This document shows, piece after piece, positions 26,272-33,489 of a stretch of DNA of 50,827 bases. The notes under the pieces were generated by a model that worked only from the letters and a program-made list of their open reading frames with translations, made no database searches and was not told where the DNA came from. Both the position numbers and the translations under genes were made by a program. Within the stretch, counting starts at the first letter, position 1; the number at the start of each line of letters is the position of its first letter. Origin of the DNA: a virus; IMG/VR virus record IMGVR_UViG_3300047469_000379, positions 1 to 50,827 of that record. One strand, written 5' to 3'.

Positions 26272-26769
26272 CTACCTGTTCTTCTGAGCAGCCGAGTAGG
26301 CAGCCTCACACGCAAAGCCGGCTATTCGACTTCGATCAAGCGCTGCTGCCAGTCTTCCCGCTGTTTCGTCAGCGCTTCTACGCAGGTCGGCGAGCAGTAC
26401 GGTAAGGTCGGCTCTTGTCTTGCTTCCGCTGGCAACCTCGGCAGAGCAGGACTGTCGCTTGGCGATGAGGTCGGTGATTTGCTGCTGCAAGCTGCGAGCA
26501 CGGCCATCAGCAATAACAACGGCAGCCGTAATGTTTTCAGTCTTGGCTTTCGCATCGTCAGAGACTCGGTTGATGTCATCGGTGATTTCGCGCTGCAAGC
26601 GCAGCGTGTTAGTGAGCGAGCCCACGCGGGCCGTGGCAGTGTCGCGCTCTGCGGTGATGACTGCTCGATCGTCCTTGACGCTATCAAGGCGCAACGCCAA
26701 GTAGCCGATCGCTGCGAGCGAAGCTATTGCGAGCCACAACCAGAACGGGATCAGGCGTAAAAGGCTCAC
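26272..26769 (-). CDS. Rz: i-spanin (Rz-like, DUF2514-type)
   Basis: 165 aa, GTG start overlapping the previous stop (GTGA). An N-terminal membrane anchor (about 7-26, IPFWLWLAIASLAAIGYLAL) is followed by a periplasmic coiled coil (AVITAERDTATARVGSLTNTLRLQREI) and CEAAYSAAQKNR at the C-terminus: the Rz i-spanin architecture. It bridges inner and outer membranes with Rz1 for the last step of lysis. The Rz1 gene is embedded in the +1 frame. Confidence 0.85.
   Translation of the reverse strand: MSLLRLIPFWLWLAIASLAAIGYLALRLDSVKDDRAVITAERDTATARVGSLTNTLRLQREITDDINRVSDDAKAKTENITAAVVIADGRARSLQQQITDLIAKRQSCSAEVASGSKTRADLTVLLADLRRSADETAGRLAAALDRSRIAGFACEAAYSAAQKNR
26322..26555 (-). CDS. Rz1: o-spanin (Rz1-like lipoprotein) embedded in Rz
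   Basis: 77 aa in the +1 frame wholly inside Rz, starting MRKPRLKTLRLPLLLLMAV at ATG 26555. A basic n-region, hydrophobic stretch and lipobox LAAC give a lipidated Cys at residue 23. The mature protein is Ser/Pro-rich (SSKSPTSSPSDSPALPRLP), typical of Rz1. Embedded lambda-type overlap. The outer-membrane partner of Rz. Confidence 0.85.
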   Translation of the reverse strand: MRKPRLKTLRLPLLLLMAVLAACSSKSPTSSPSDSPALPRLPAEARQEPTLPYCSPTCVEALTKQREDWQQRLIEVE

Positions 26770-27068
26770 GGGGCTTGCCTCTCTACAACCTCGCTGACCT
26801 TATCAGCGGCTTGCGTTGCAGTAGTTGCGGCCTTCGATGCTTTGTCAGCAGCGGTACCAGTCTTGCGCGTGAGTTCGTCCAAACGCTGATCACGCTCAGC
26901 CATGGCCGTGTCGTAAGCCTTGCGAATCTCTTCGACCTGCTTGTTCTGTTTCTCTGCAAGCGACCAATAGCTGGCCTGATACCCAAGCACCGCACCGCCA
27001 CCCACAAGCACGACGGCGATCGCCCAAACTTCAGTCCGGCGCCACCAGCGTCGAGCAATGAATTCCAT
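26766..27068 (-). CDS. Single-TM protein of lysis cassette (holin/antiholin candidate)
   Basis: 100 aa from ATG 27068 (GGAGAG about 7 nt upstream); a start at 27083 overlapping the previous stop is possible. MEFIARRWWRRTEVWAIAVVLVGGG: basic N-terminus then one membrane helix (about 12-32), followed by a coiled-coil/Ala-rich soluble tail (QVEEIRKAYDTAMAERDQRL). It lies directly before Rz, where holins or antiholins sit. The function is not decided by sequence. Confidence 0.6.
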   Translation of the reverse strand: MEFIARRWWRRTEVWAIAVVLVGGGAVLGYQASYWSLAEKQNKQVEEIRKAYDTAMAERDQRLDELTRKTGTAADKASKAATTATQAADKVSEVVERQAP

Positions 27069-27082
27069 CGCGCATCTCTCCA

Positions 27083-27454
27083 TCAGGTGATACCTCCCAG
27101 CTTGGTTCGCAGGCGGGTGATCTCTTCGCTCTGCAAGGTGACGCGCTCGGTGAGCTGGCCTACCTGGCTAGTTAGCGCTTCAATCTTCCCTTCCATGCGT
27201 CCAACAGCAGCAGCCAAGTCGTTGCGCTCTTTCGCGAACTGATCGGCACGCGCTTCGGCTTCTTTGCGGGCAGTGCGTTCGGAGTCGAGTAGTTCATTGA
27301 GACGCCGCACTGTTCCAATGTCGGCATTGTCGAATGCGCGATCTGCGGCGTCCTTGGATAGGAATTTCCGCAGCCACAACAAGCCGCCGAGAATGACAGT
27401 GGCGCTACCGCCCAGCCAGGTAGCTGTGCCTGGGCCGAGGTCAGTAGGATCCAT
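27083..27454 (-). CDS. Membrane-anchored coiled-coil protein (holin candidate)
   Basis: 123 aa from ATG 27454 with GGAG 5 nt upstream. Short N-terminus MDPTDLGPGTATWLGG, one membrane helix (about 14-33) and then about 80 residues of coiled coil (TARKEAEARADQFAKERNDLAAAV). First gene after the noncoding leader and terminator, so it heads the lysis cassette. Single-TM holins with coiled-coil tails are known, but other roles are possible. Confidence 0.6.
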   Translation of the reverse strand: MDPTDLGPGTATWLGGSATVILGGLLWLRKFLSKDAADRAFDNADIGTVRRLNELLDSERTARKEAEARADQFAKERNDLAAAVGRMEGKIEALTSQVGQLTERVTLQSEEITRLRTKLGGIT

Positions 27455-27523
27455 CGTCGCTCCATGAAGAATTGGCCCCGCTGCACTCCCAGCTCGGAGC
27501 AATGGGTGTGGGGAGCCGAAAAC

Positions 27524-27551
27524 GAAAAAGCCCCAGCGAGTGCTGAGGCCC
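27524..27551 (-). terminator. Intrinsic terminator before lysis cassette (tR'-like)
   Basis: Minus-strand stem GCCTCAGC / GCTGGGGC with ACTC loop followed by TTTTTCGTTTT. It lies about 200 nt into the untranslated leader upstream of the lysis genes. Confidence 0.8.
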
Positions 27552-27758
27552 TGAATAGATGCGCAGTCTTTCCCGCTGTCTGCCGAAGACATTCACGGCG
27601 CCGACACCCAATTGCATCGGTCTCGCTGATCCAGTCTCGCGCTACTCCGTAAGCATGGTGAGGACGGGGTACGCGGGCTGCCGGTGTTTTGTCGTAGCAC
27701 TGCACTTGCCGGCTTATCAGTGTCCAGGCCTTCCCGAGGGCTGCCCTGGCTACAGGTG
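27552..27758 (-). ncRNA. Candidate 6S-like late leader RNA
   Basis: About 200 nt with no convincing gene in the minus direction, ending in the terminator at 27524-27551 and followed by lysis genes. Position (downstream of the Q-position gene, upstream of lysis) and length mimic the lambda pR'-6S-tR' unit that Q acts on. It contains local inverted repeats such as CCAGG...CCTGG near 27723-27749. No clear sigma70 promoter found by eye. Confidence 0.4.
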
Positions 27759-27760
27759 AT

Positions 27761-28000
27761 TTAGTTGGCGGGAGTGATATCGAAGTAGTAATCCTTCCCT
27801 TCTTCGAAATGCTCCGCACGATCGGCAGCCACGTTCACGACGTATTCGCCGTATGGGGTGTACTTGCCGTAGATCGCATCCTCTTCCGCCGGGTTCGCCG
27901 ACCACACAGCACCGAAGTGCAGGCGGGTCAGTGAGTCCGTCGAGCCCTGAACAGGCCCTTTGGAGCGGAGAGTCATTTTGCAGCGAGTGATATGAGACAT
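27761..28000 (-). CDS. Small conserved hypothetical phage protein
   Basis: 79 aa from ATG 28000 (MSHITRCKMTLRSKGPVQG), with GAGGA 7 nt upstream. Compact, with AVWSANPAEEDAIYGKYTPYGEYVVNV and a C-terminal YYFDITPAN. It lies just before the lysis leader and after a terminator. No function assigned. Confidence 0.65.
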   Translation of the reverse strand: MSHITRCKMTLRSKGPVQGSTDSLTRLHFGAVWSANPAEEDAIYGKYTPYGEYVVNVAADRAEHFEEGKDYYFDITPAN

Positions 28001-28063
28001 CGGTAGATCCTCTTTTATCGAATGGGCAGGAGGGTCTTTCCGGTCTTTCGCCTGCATTTGGGC

Positions 28064-28093
28064 AATAAAAAACCCGGCTCAGTGGCCGGGTTT
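28064..28093. terminator. Terminator, left copy of 30-bp duplication
   Basis: Stem ACCCGGC / GCCGGGT around TCAGT; T-run on the minus strand (GGGTTTTTTATT). Matches the copy at 28623-28652 at 29 of 30 positions. Confidence 0.85.
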
Positions 28094-28121
28094 AGATTTA
28101 TATCTGTTCAATACTTCTTCA

Positions 28122-28559
28122 TTACTTGAAGCTAGTCTTCGCGCGAGTTCTTGTCTCTCGGCACCTGGAGCAGGTCTCATGAAAAGCGTGGTCGTCGCGC
28201 CCAGATTCATACCAACTGTGCTCTTTCTTTGCCACCCTCTCATCACGACACCTAATGCATCGCTCCTTCACGTTACAGTAATCATCCACTTCAACCTTCT
28301 CGTAATGCTCATGCACTACTTTTTCTTTTTTCTCTTCGCAATGCTTACACACCGAAATCTGTTTACAGGTCCAGCTCTCAACATATTCCGATGGCCCATA
28401 CGCATGCCGAAAATCATTAAGATGCTCGTAGCAATCTGGGCACGTTTTCTCGTAATGGCACTCCGGAGCATCGGGAACGCGCACAAATTTCCCAGCATGG
28501 AAGCCTGTCGCACATTTAGCCTTAACGGCTAGTTCCTTGACCTTATCAAAAAAACCCAT
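28122..28559 (-). CDS. Cys-rich, probably zinc-binding moron protein
   Basis: 145 aa starting MGFFDKVKELAVKAKCATGFH. Repeated CxxC pairs (CPDC, CKHC, CIRC, CSRC) alternate with His and Glu/Lys-rich stretches (EEKKEKVVHEHYEKVEVDD), suggesting several treble-clef or rubredoxin-like zinc sites in one chain. AT-richer than neighbours and bounded by near-identical terminators, so probably a recent cassette insertion between the Q-position gene and the lysis leader. Function unknown. Confidence 0.65.
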   Translation of the reverse strand: MGFFDKVKELAVKAKCATGFHAGKFVRVPDAPECHYEKTCPDCYEHLNDFRHAYGPSEYVESWTCKQISVCKHCEEKKEKVVHEHYEKVEVDDYCNVKERCIRCRDERVAKKEHSWYESGRDDHAFHETCSRCRETRTRAKTSFK

Positions 28560-28622
28560 TTTTTAGCTCCGGCGTTTGGTATTGATTGCCGGTTTGTCGA
28601 CTCAAATAGTGAAAGCTTTAGA

Positions 28623-28652
28623 AATAAAAAACCCGGCGCAGTGGCCGGGTTT
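28623..28652. terminator. Terminator, right copy of 30-bp duplication
   Basis: Same hairpin as 28064-28093 with G instead of T in the loop flank. T-run on the minus strand; it ends the nin-type operon. Confidence 0.85.
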
Positions 28653-28733
28653 CTAGCGTCAATCCCTAACGCGCAAGATCGACAGGATGGATAAATAATC
28701 TCTCATTCTCTCACCATTTGCAATAACTATTCG

Positions 28734-29279
28734 CTAAGCCGCAAAAATTTCGATTAATCCTTCCGCATCCATGATCTCCTGAGCTGCAGTCAATGCTTCG
28801 TTAACCTGATCATCAAGACTCTTGCGGATCGATGAGCGCCACCGATACCGAGTCGACTCCGGCTTGCCGTCATTGTCCCAGTTGGTGATGTCGTACCACG
28901 CCGCAGGAAGCACCGCAGCAGATCGCTTACCCTCAGTGCCCGCCACCTGCGGTATTGCCCAGGTCAGTATCGCGCACTCGCGAAACCGCTTAGGTGCCGG
29001 CGATTTGACTGAGCTCAGTAGCTCCAGGATGGCGCCGTGCTTGCGCTCGTCATGCGTCGAGTACTTCGCAACCAGTGCTCTCCAATGCGCAGCCGACAGC
29101 GACTTGTGCAGACGGCCGAACACCCAGCAGTCTGTGAGGAAAGCGGCCTCCTTGCCGACGATTTCCCCCTTCTGCTTGGCACACTGTACCTTGGGCTCAA
29201 AGTCGCACCCACCGGCAGAGTTGATGGTTTCGGCGGCTAGCGCCCGAACTACTGCGGATACCACGTTGCGATAGGTCAT
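28734..29279 (-). CDS. Putative late regulator in Q position
   Basis: 181 aa: MTYRNVVSAVVRALAAETINSAGGCDFEP, SLSAAHWRALVAKYSTHDERK and AILTWAIPQVAG. I know the pattern as a Pseudomonas phage protein encoded after NinG but cannot name its domain. It is the last gene of the early minus-strand operon, directly after NinG (ATG overlaps the stop), where lambda-like phages encode the late antiterminator Q. The late region's many internal terminators fit an antiterminator. This is positional inference; a structural or DNA-binding role is not excluded. Confidence 0.5.
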   Translation of the reverse strand: MTYRNVVSAVVRALAAETINSAGGCDFEPKVQCAKQKGEIVGKEAAFLTDCWVFGRLHKSLSAAHWRALVAKYSTHDERKHGAILELLSSVKSPAPKRFRECAILTWAIPQVAGTEGKRSAAVLPAAWYDITNWDNDGKPESTRYRWRSSIRKSLDDQVNEALTAAQEIMDAEGLIEIFAA

Positions 29280-29857
29280 GCTGCTGCTCCCTTCAGTTCC
29301 CTGATCAGTGCCCGGTAATCGGCCTTCATGGTTTTCAAATCTTCGATGGTGTAGCGCTGGGCCTTATGAGGCCCTTCAAGAATCTCGACGCGTTCCAAGC
29401 CGATCCGCTTCACCAGGTTGATCCGGTAATTCACGATGTCGCCGGATTTGTGGTTGTTGCAGGGCGCGCATTGCTTGTGGACGTTGTCGGGATTGAACCG
29501 AAGCTCGGGGTTCGCTCCCACGGTGCGATAGTGCCCGGCGTGCCATTGGCCTTCATGGAATCGGCCGCAGCTCACGCACGGAAGCGCGGCGTCACGCAGG
29601 CGAATCCATTCGTTGAAAACAGCTTGTGTCTCACGCAGGTGATCCGCCCTGCTCTTCAGCTTCTCCTTGCGGACCTTGATTTCCCGACGTTCGATCTGGG
29701 CCAGCGACTTACGCGCTTTCTCCTGATTCACATCCTTGATGGCCAGGCCACACTTGGGACTGCACACTGCCTGCCCCAGGCGCTGCGGCGGGAAGCTGAT
29801 GCCGCACGCCGGGTTACCGCAGATTTTCTTCTTCCGCTCCTTGGGTGCTACAGGCAT
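29276..29857 (-). CDS. ninG: NinG/Rap recombination protein
   Basis: 193 aa. N-terminal zinc ribbon (CGNPAC...CSPKC), helical linker, then the NinG core: CVSCGRFHEGQWHAGHYRTVGANPELRFNPDNVHKQC-PCN. The HNH-like Cys/His set fits the Holliday-junction/D-loop-directed Rap endonuclease family. It lies between NinB-like and Q-position genes as in lambda. Confidence 0.92.
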   Translation of the reverse strand: MPVAPKERKKKICGNPACGISFPPQRLGQAVCSPKCGLAIKDVNQEKARKSLAQIERREIKVRKEKLKSRADHLRETQAVFNEWIRLRDAALPCVSCGRFHEGQWHAGHYRTVGANPELRFNPDNVHKQCAPCNNHKSGDIVNYRINLVKRIGLERVEILEGPHKAQRYTIEDLKTMKADYRALIRELKGAAA

Positions 29858-30126
29858 GGCTCGGCCTCCTTGGCTTTCTGCTGGTCAGGTTTGAAGTCAC
29901 CGCGCAGGGGCATGAGTTGCTGAGGTTTGAAAAACCCGTAACCTTCCTCCCCATCTCGGCCGACGATCCAACCGTCATGCGGTGCCACCCATAACTGCCC
30001 GTCTGGCTCTTCGGCTTTCTGCCCTTTAAGCCTGAAGATGACCAGTTCGACTTCGGACATCGCCGGGATCTGATACTTCGAAACGAGCGTTAGAACATGG
30101 TCGTTCGGCTTGAATTGATGACTCAT
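29848..30126 (-). CDS. Small nin-region hypothetical protein
   Basis: 92 aa from ATG 30126 (MSHQFKPNDHVLTLVSKYQ), overlapping the NinB stop by ATGA. It contains VELVIFRLKGQKAEE and GWIVGRDGEEGYGFFKPQQLMPL, which resembles small SH3-like beta proteins. Cotranscribed with NinB and NinG. Function unknown. Confidence 0.65.
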   Translation of the reverse strand: MSHQFKPNDHVLTLVSKYQIPAMSEVELVIFRLKGQKAEEPDGQLWVAPHDGWIVGRDGEEGYGFFKPQQLMPLRGDFKPDQQKAKEAEPCL

Positions 30127-30593
30127 GCAGCCACCTCGCCCAGCAGATCCGTGAACACCACGCCGCGCTCCGTGAAGTCGGCAACGATGCGATCCGTGTA
30201 GGCGATGCCCTGGGCGCGACTGAACAACCGAGTCACCGGGAATCCGTCCGGGCCGAACAATGGGCACCCTCCCATTAGGTCCAACTTTTCCGCGTAGGTC
30301 AGGTGACGCATAGTCCGGTTCCAGCCCTTGCGGAAATCGTCTTCCTCGTTCAGCAAGATCTGCACGCCAAAGTGCAGCTTGCAGTACCGGCGCGCATCCT
30401 CGACGTCGCCGATCTGCGTCATCGCAGCGATGCGCTGGTACAGCGAGAACCACAGTGCGTTCTGGTCGAGCGTGCGGTCCTTACCCGGGCGCAGCGACAC
30501 GACTACGAACTTCTTTTCGCGGAACATGGTGGTCAGGCTGGTAATGGCCTCGGACAGCTTGGCCTGGCAGTTGACGCTGATCTTGTCGGTCAT
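30123..30593 (-). CDS. ninB: NinB-like recombination protein
   Basis: 156 aa from ATG 30593 (MTDKISVNCQAKLSEAITSL). KFVVVSLRPGKDRTLDQNALWFSLYQRIAAMTQIGD and EDARRYCKLHFGVQILL match the NinB fold. NinB (Orf) binds ssDNA/SSB and substitutes for RecFOR in phage recombination. GAGGG lies 8 nt upstream. In series with P-like, two micro-ORFs, a small nin gene and NinG. Confidence 0.85.
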   Translation of the reverse strand: MTDKISVNCQAKLSEAITSLTTMFREKKFVVVSLRPGKDRTLDQNALWFSLYQRIAAMTQIGDVEDARRYCKLHFGVQILLNEEDDFRKGWNRTMRHLTYAEKLDLMGGCPLFGPDGFPVTRLFSRAQGIAYTDRIVADFTERGVVFTDLLGEVAA

Positions 30594-30748
30594 GGATTCG
30601 CCCTCGCGACAGAGCAGGAGTAGGTAGTGTTCCCGATGTAGAAACCACCAATGCGATCGCAATCGTTCTTGATGCTTTCGTGAGCGCCAACCCAGCCACC
30701 GATAGCGCAAAGTGCGAAGACAAGGGAGAGCCAGAAGACATCGGTCAT
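30590..30748 (-). CDS. 52-aa membrane micro-protein
   Basis: Read directly: MTDVFWLSLVFALCAIGGW, then VGAHESIKNDCDRIGGFYIG and a CSVARANP end. One N-terminal membrane helix (about 4-22) followed by a short Cys-containing tail. Overlaps both neighbours by 4 bp (ATGA at each end), which strongly supports translation. Function unknown. Confidence 0.6.
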   Translation of the reverse strand: MTDVFWLSLVFALCAIGGWVGAHESIKNDCDRIGGFYIGNTTYSCSVARANP

Positions 30749-30852
30749 GCCGTCACCGCCACTGTGATCAGGACGCAGAACACGCCGATGGAGAAACCAG
30801 CCATGGTGCAGGCCAAGGTGGTCATGGTTTTGTTGTTCGCATATTTACCCAT
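30745..30852 (-). CDS. 35-aa membrane micro-protein
   Basis: MGKYANNKTMTTLACTMAG then FSIGVFCVLITVAVTA: a single hydrophobic helix. ATG 30852 chosen because GGAGG lies 8 nt upstream; a second ATG 6 nt earlier is too close to the SD. Overlaps the end of the P-like gene and the start of the next micro-ORF. Confidence 0.5.
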   Translation of the reverse strand: MGKYANNKTMTTLACTMAGFSIGVFCVLITVAVTA

Positions 30853-31504
30853 GGGCATGCCCTCCCCGGTTCTTGCGCAAGTCAGCCAAGGCCTTGTTGC
30901 CGATCGCCGCCGTCGCACGACCGTCGACCCGCTCGGGCAGTGCCAACGGGATGTTCCGGAGGCGCTCACCGGCCAGCATCATGCGGATGGTGATGTCGTA
31001 GTTACGGTCGAACAGCTTGCGGCTGGCCTCGGCCTTCATCGTGTTCAGCGCGTTGAACCCGCACTGGCTCGCAGCGTGGTACACAGCCTGGTGCGACCAC
31101 TCCCTGCCTCCCGCCTTGCTCGGGTGAGCATTCGCGACGGATTCGTCGTAAGCGGCTTCGTGGGAAGGAATGCCGAGGGCTTCAGGAGTCGGTTGGCACA
31201 TCTGGATGAACTTGCCCACTGACGGCGCGAAGTCGCTGCCGAGCTTGCGGCAGTTCTGCAGGCCGAAGCGGATCTGCTCGATCTGCTTGATGCCCTCGGC
31301 CATAAACGCCTTCACCCAGGTGCGCTTGGCGGTCATCAGCGCTTCATCGGTTGGCCACGCCTGCCGCCACGCCGGGAAGATCGCCTGCAATTCCTTGAAC
31401 AGCGAGTTCACGACGTCGGCGGTACCGGTGTCGATTTTGAGCGGAGCAGTCTCCACGGAAGGCAGGTTGCCCAGGGTCTGCATGAGCTGATTCGGGGTCT
31501 TCAT
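30845..31504 (-). CDS. P: Replication protein P-like helicase loader
   Basis: 219 aa from ATG 31504. VVNSLFKELQAIFPAWRQAWPTDEALMTAKRTWVKAF is the conserved lambda-P block, with GLQNCRKLGSDFAPSVGKFIQMC following. By family it delivers DnaB to the O-bound origin. GGGGGG precedes the start, which overlaps the O stop. Directly downstream of O, as in lambda. Confidence 0.9.
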   Translation of the reverse strand: MKTPNQLMQTLGNLPSVETAPLKIDTGTADVVNSLFKELQAIFPAWRQAWPTDEALMTAKRTWVKAFMAEGIKQIEQIRFGLQNCRKLGSDFAPSVGKFIQMCQPTPEALGIPSHEAAYDESVANAHPSKAGGREWSHQAVYHAASQCGFNALNTMKAEASRKLFDRNYDITIRMMLAGERLRNIPLALPERVDGRATAAIGNKALADLRKNRGGHAHG

Positions 31505-32310
31505 CACAATCCCCCCAAGTCATTTGCCCAAGTCAGGTCATCGAAGTCGGGACCATTGGCCTGACGACGCGGGGGAAACGGGTGGACGTTGTTCGCAGCA
31601 GGCGTCGGCTCGGGCACTTCGTCTTCCCAGCGCTTGCCGTTGAGCCACGTCGACGGGTGCGGCACGAACTGGCCTTTTTCCTTCGTCCACTCAGGTGTAA
31701 TCACCTGCTTTGCCAACGCAGCGACCATTAAGTCGAACAGGGCCTGTGTGACCTTGAGCTTCGCCCATGCCTTCTCCGCCTTGTCCTTCCCGACCTTGCG
31801 CGGATAGAGCTTCCAGAACTTTGGGAAAAGGTCCCCGCTCACCACCGGAGCTGGCGACGGTGAGAGGGAATCAGGAATCAGGAATCCGGAATCAAGAGAG
31901 AGGGAATCAGCAGGGAAAGAACCGTGCTCGTCTGGTGCTTGCACCATGCTTGCACCATTCTTTACCGGGCAAGGCTCTACGCCGGGCATTTCCGGGATGA
32001 TGCTCTTGGCTTCTTTGACGTGCGGGTTCTGATGCTTGGACCAGTTCACGATCTGGATAGCCTTGAATGATCCAGCGGTGTACCGGGTGATGAACCCCAA
32101 ATGATCCAGGTCGGCGAGCATCTTTTCGATGTCCACATTGTCCGCCGGGAACAGGGCCATTTTCAGCCGGCGCGGTCGATCCTCGAGACGGCCTTCGCGG
32201 TCAGCCTCGGTCCACATGCCGATGAAAAGGAGGCGCGTTGCAAAATCAACTTCAGCCAGGTGTTCGTTTGAGAAGAACCCCGGTTTGATGTTTCTGGATC
32301 TGGCCATCAT
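31504..32310 (-). CDS. O: Replication initiator O-like protein
   Basis: 268 aa. The N-terminal winged-helix-like region (KPGFFSNEHLAEVDFATRLLFIGMWTEADREGRLEDRPRRLKMALFP) is a common phage initiator domain, followed by an acidic/Ser-rich linker (DSLSLDSGFLIPDSLS) whose DNA is an iteron-like repeat array. The C-terminal domain, FPKFWKLYPRKVGKDKAEKAWAKL, is lambda-O-like. It binds the origin inside its own gene and recruits P. Followed by P with overlap. Confidence 0.88.
   Translation of the reverse strand: MMARSRNIKPGFFSNEHLAEVDFATRLLFIGMWTEADREGRLEDRPRRLKMALFPADNVDIEKMLADLDHLGFITRYTAGSFKAIQIVNWSKHQNPHVKEAKSIIPEMPGVEPCPVKNGASMVQAPDEHGSFPADSLSLDSGFLIPDSLSPSPAPVVSGDLFPKFWKLYPRKVGKDKAEKAWAKLKVTQALFDLMVAALAKQVITPEWTKEKGQFVPHPSTWLNGKRWEDEVPEPTPAANNVHPFPPRRQANGPDFDDLTWANDLGGL
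31862..31912. repeat. Iteron-like array, candidate replication origin
   Basis: Five copies of GGAATC(A/C) on the plus strand in about 50 bp (minus: GATTCC), with AGAGGGAATCAG at both ends, inside the linker-coding part of the O-like gene. Lambdoid origins are iterons at the same place in O. Confidence 0.6.
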
Positions 32311-32606
32311 TGGGCCTCCTGAGCTTTCTGTACTGCGTTGTAACGCTCGTAGCCTTCGCCATACTCATGGCAATAGGTGGCAGGCCATGCGCCGCGAGTG
32401 CCTTCCGGAACGAAGTGATAGAGGCTGTCGTAAGTGCCGTGCCCTGGCGTTGTCTTGACCCAAACATGCTCAGGCCCGCCAAGACTCCAGCGTGGGCGCT
32501 CCTTGATGGCTTCAACCATGAAGAGCTCAAGGTCGTGATGACCACGGCTCATGACGATGTAGGTGTCTTCGCCGACCGATTCAATTTCCAGTGGGTAGGT
32601 CTTCAT
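32307..32606 (-). CDS. Small early hypothetical protein
   Basis: 99 aa from ATG 32606 (MKTYPLEIESVGEDTYIVMSRG). It contains HHDLELFMVEAIKERPRWSLGGPEHVWVK and YHFVPEGTRGAWPATYCHEYGEGYE. Its stop overlaps the O start. Frequently seen in this position in Pseudomonas prophages, to my recollection; no function known to me. Confidence 0.65.
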   Translation of the reverse strand: MKTYPLEIESVGEDTYIVMSRGHHDLELFMVEAIKERPRWSLGGPEHVWVKTTPGHGTYDSLYHFVPEGTRGAWPATYCHEYGEGYERYNAVQKAQEAQ

Positions 32607-33400
32607 GCGGCACCCCGCAGAGCTTTGTCGTGAGTGAACAGGCCATCCCACGTCTTCTTCATAGGAAGCTCGCCAGCGAGGTACAGGTCGTACAGGCGAA
32701 TGGCGCCCTTCTTGAGCAGCACAGGCGTGAACGATACGAATGGCTCTTTGCCGTGAGGAGTGACTTCGTGCTGATGCTCGGTCATGTACTTGTCGCGGGC
32801 GTAGGACGCCACTCGGAAGCGCAAGCCGGACTTGCTCTCATTGAAGAGCCAGTTTCGTGCTTCGAGGTATTTGCCAACCTGCATGACGTTGACCCCATTG
32901 AGCCCCTTGCAGAATTGGGTGTGGGTCATCCCTTCCTTGAACAGGTTTTCCATAGAGTGGATTTTCTCGGCCTGCTGCTCGACTTGCGCCGTCAGCAACA
33001 AGCGGGCCTTTTCAGACTCCATGGCGATCTGCAGGATTTCGATAGTCGAGAGCTGCTGAGGCTTTGCAACCTGCGCCTCCAGCTCATGCCAGCGGCGAAT
33101 CACTGTCATCCGCATGGCGGCGCTGTAACCGGTCAGCAGGCAGTCGGTATGCTCACGATCGAGCATGTACTCGGTCTGCTCGCGATTCAGCGGGTCGAGA
33201 TAGATGCATCCAAACTTGGATGCATCCTGGCCGAGGTCTTTGAGCATCGCCGAGACGTCCCGCTTCACATGGAAGTGAGCCTTCCCGGTGAGCTCGGCGA
33301 TCTCGCGAGATGACATGGTGGTGCGCGACACGTTTTCACCGTTGCCAAAATGTGTCGCGACACTGGCCGGGGTATTGATCGTTTGGATTGATTGGTGCAT
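32603..33400 (-). CDS. rha: Rha/KilAC-type antirepressor
   Basis: 265 aa from ATG 33400 (GGAG 7 nt upstream). The N-terminal pRha domain includes MSSREIAELTGKAHFHVKRDVSAML and YSAAMRMTVIRRWHELE, followed by a helical linker. The C-terminal KilAC domain has MTHTQFCKGLNGVNVMQVGKYL and MTEHQHEVTPHGKE. Such proteins regulate lysogeny, often by antagonising the repressor or by binding DNA. Located between two small regulators and O; its leader is opposed by a plus-strand terminator (possible antisense RNA). Confidence 0.85.
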   Translation of the reverse strand: MHQSIQTINTPASVATHFGNGENVSRTTMSSREIAELTGKAHFHVKRDVSAMLKDLGQDASKFGCIYLDPLNREQTEYMLDREHTDCLLTGYSAAMRMTVIRRWHELEAQVAKPQQLSTIEILQIAMESEKARLLLTAQVEQQAEKIHSMENLFKEGMTHTQFCKGLNGVNVMQVGKYLEARNWLFNESKSGLRFRVASYARDKYMTEHQHEVTPHGKEPFVSFTPVLLKKGAIRLYDLYLAGELPMKKTWDGLFTHDKALRGAA

Positions 33401-33454
33401 GATTTGCTCCACAACGCGTTTTAAGAGAGCCGGGTCACTACCCCGGCTTTTTTT
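33375..33454 (+). ncRNA. Candidate OOP-like antisense RNA over rha leader
   Basis: TTGATC (33375-33380), 17-bp spacer and CATGAT (33398-33403) would start a transcript near 33410 that ends at the plus-strand terminator GCCGGG / CCCGGC plus seven T (33429-33454). No plus-strand gene exists here, and the RNA would pair with the rha ribosome-binding region. Confidence 0.35.
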
Positions 33455-33489
33455 CGTCTCGGATTTCGCAGAGGCCCTCTTGGTTACCC

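Noticed and set aside
27172-27819. 215-codon minus-strand frame through the lysis leader
   Set aside because: It runs through an intrinsic terminator and out of frame across the well-supported coiled-coil membrane gene; composition is not protein-like.
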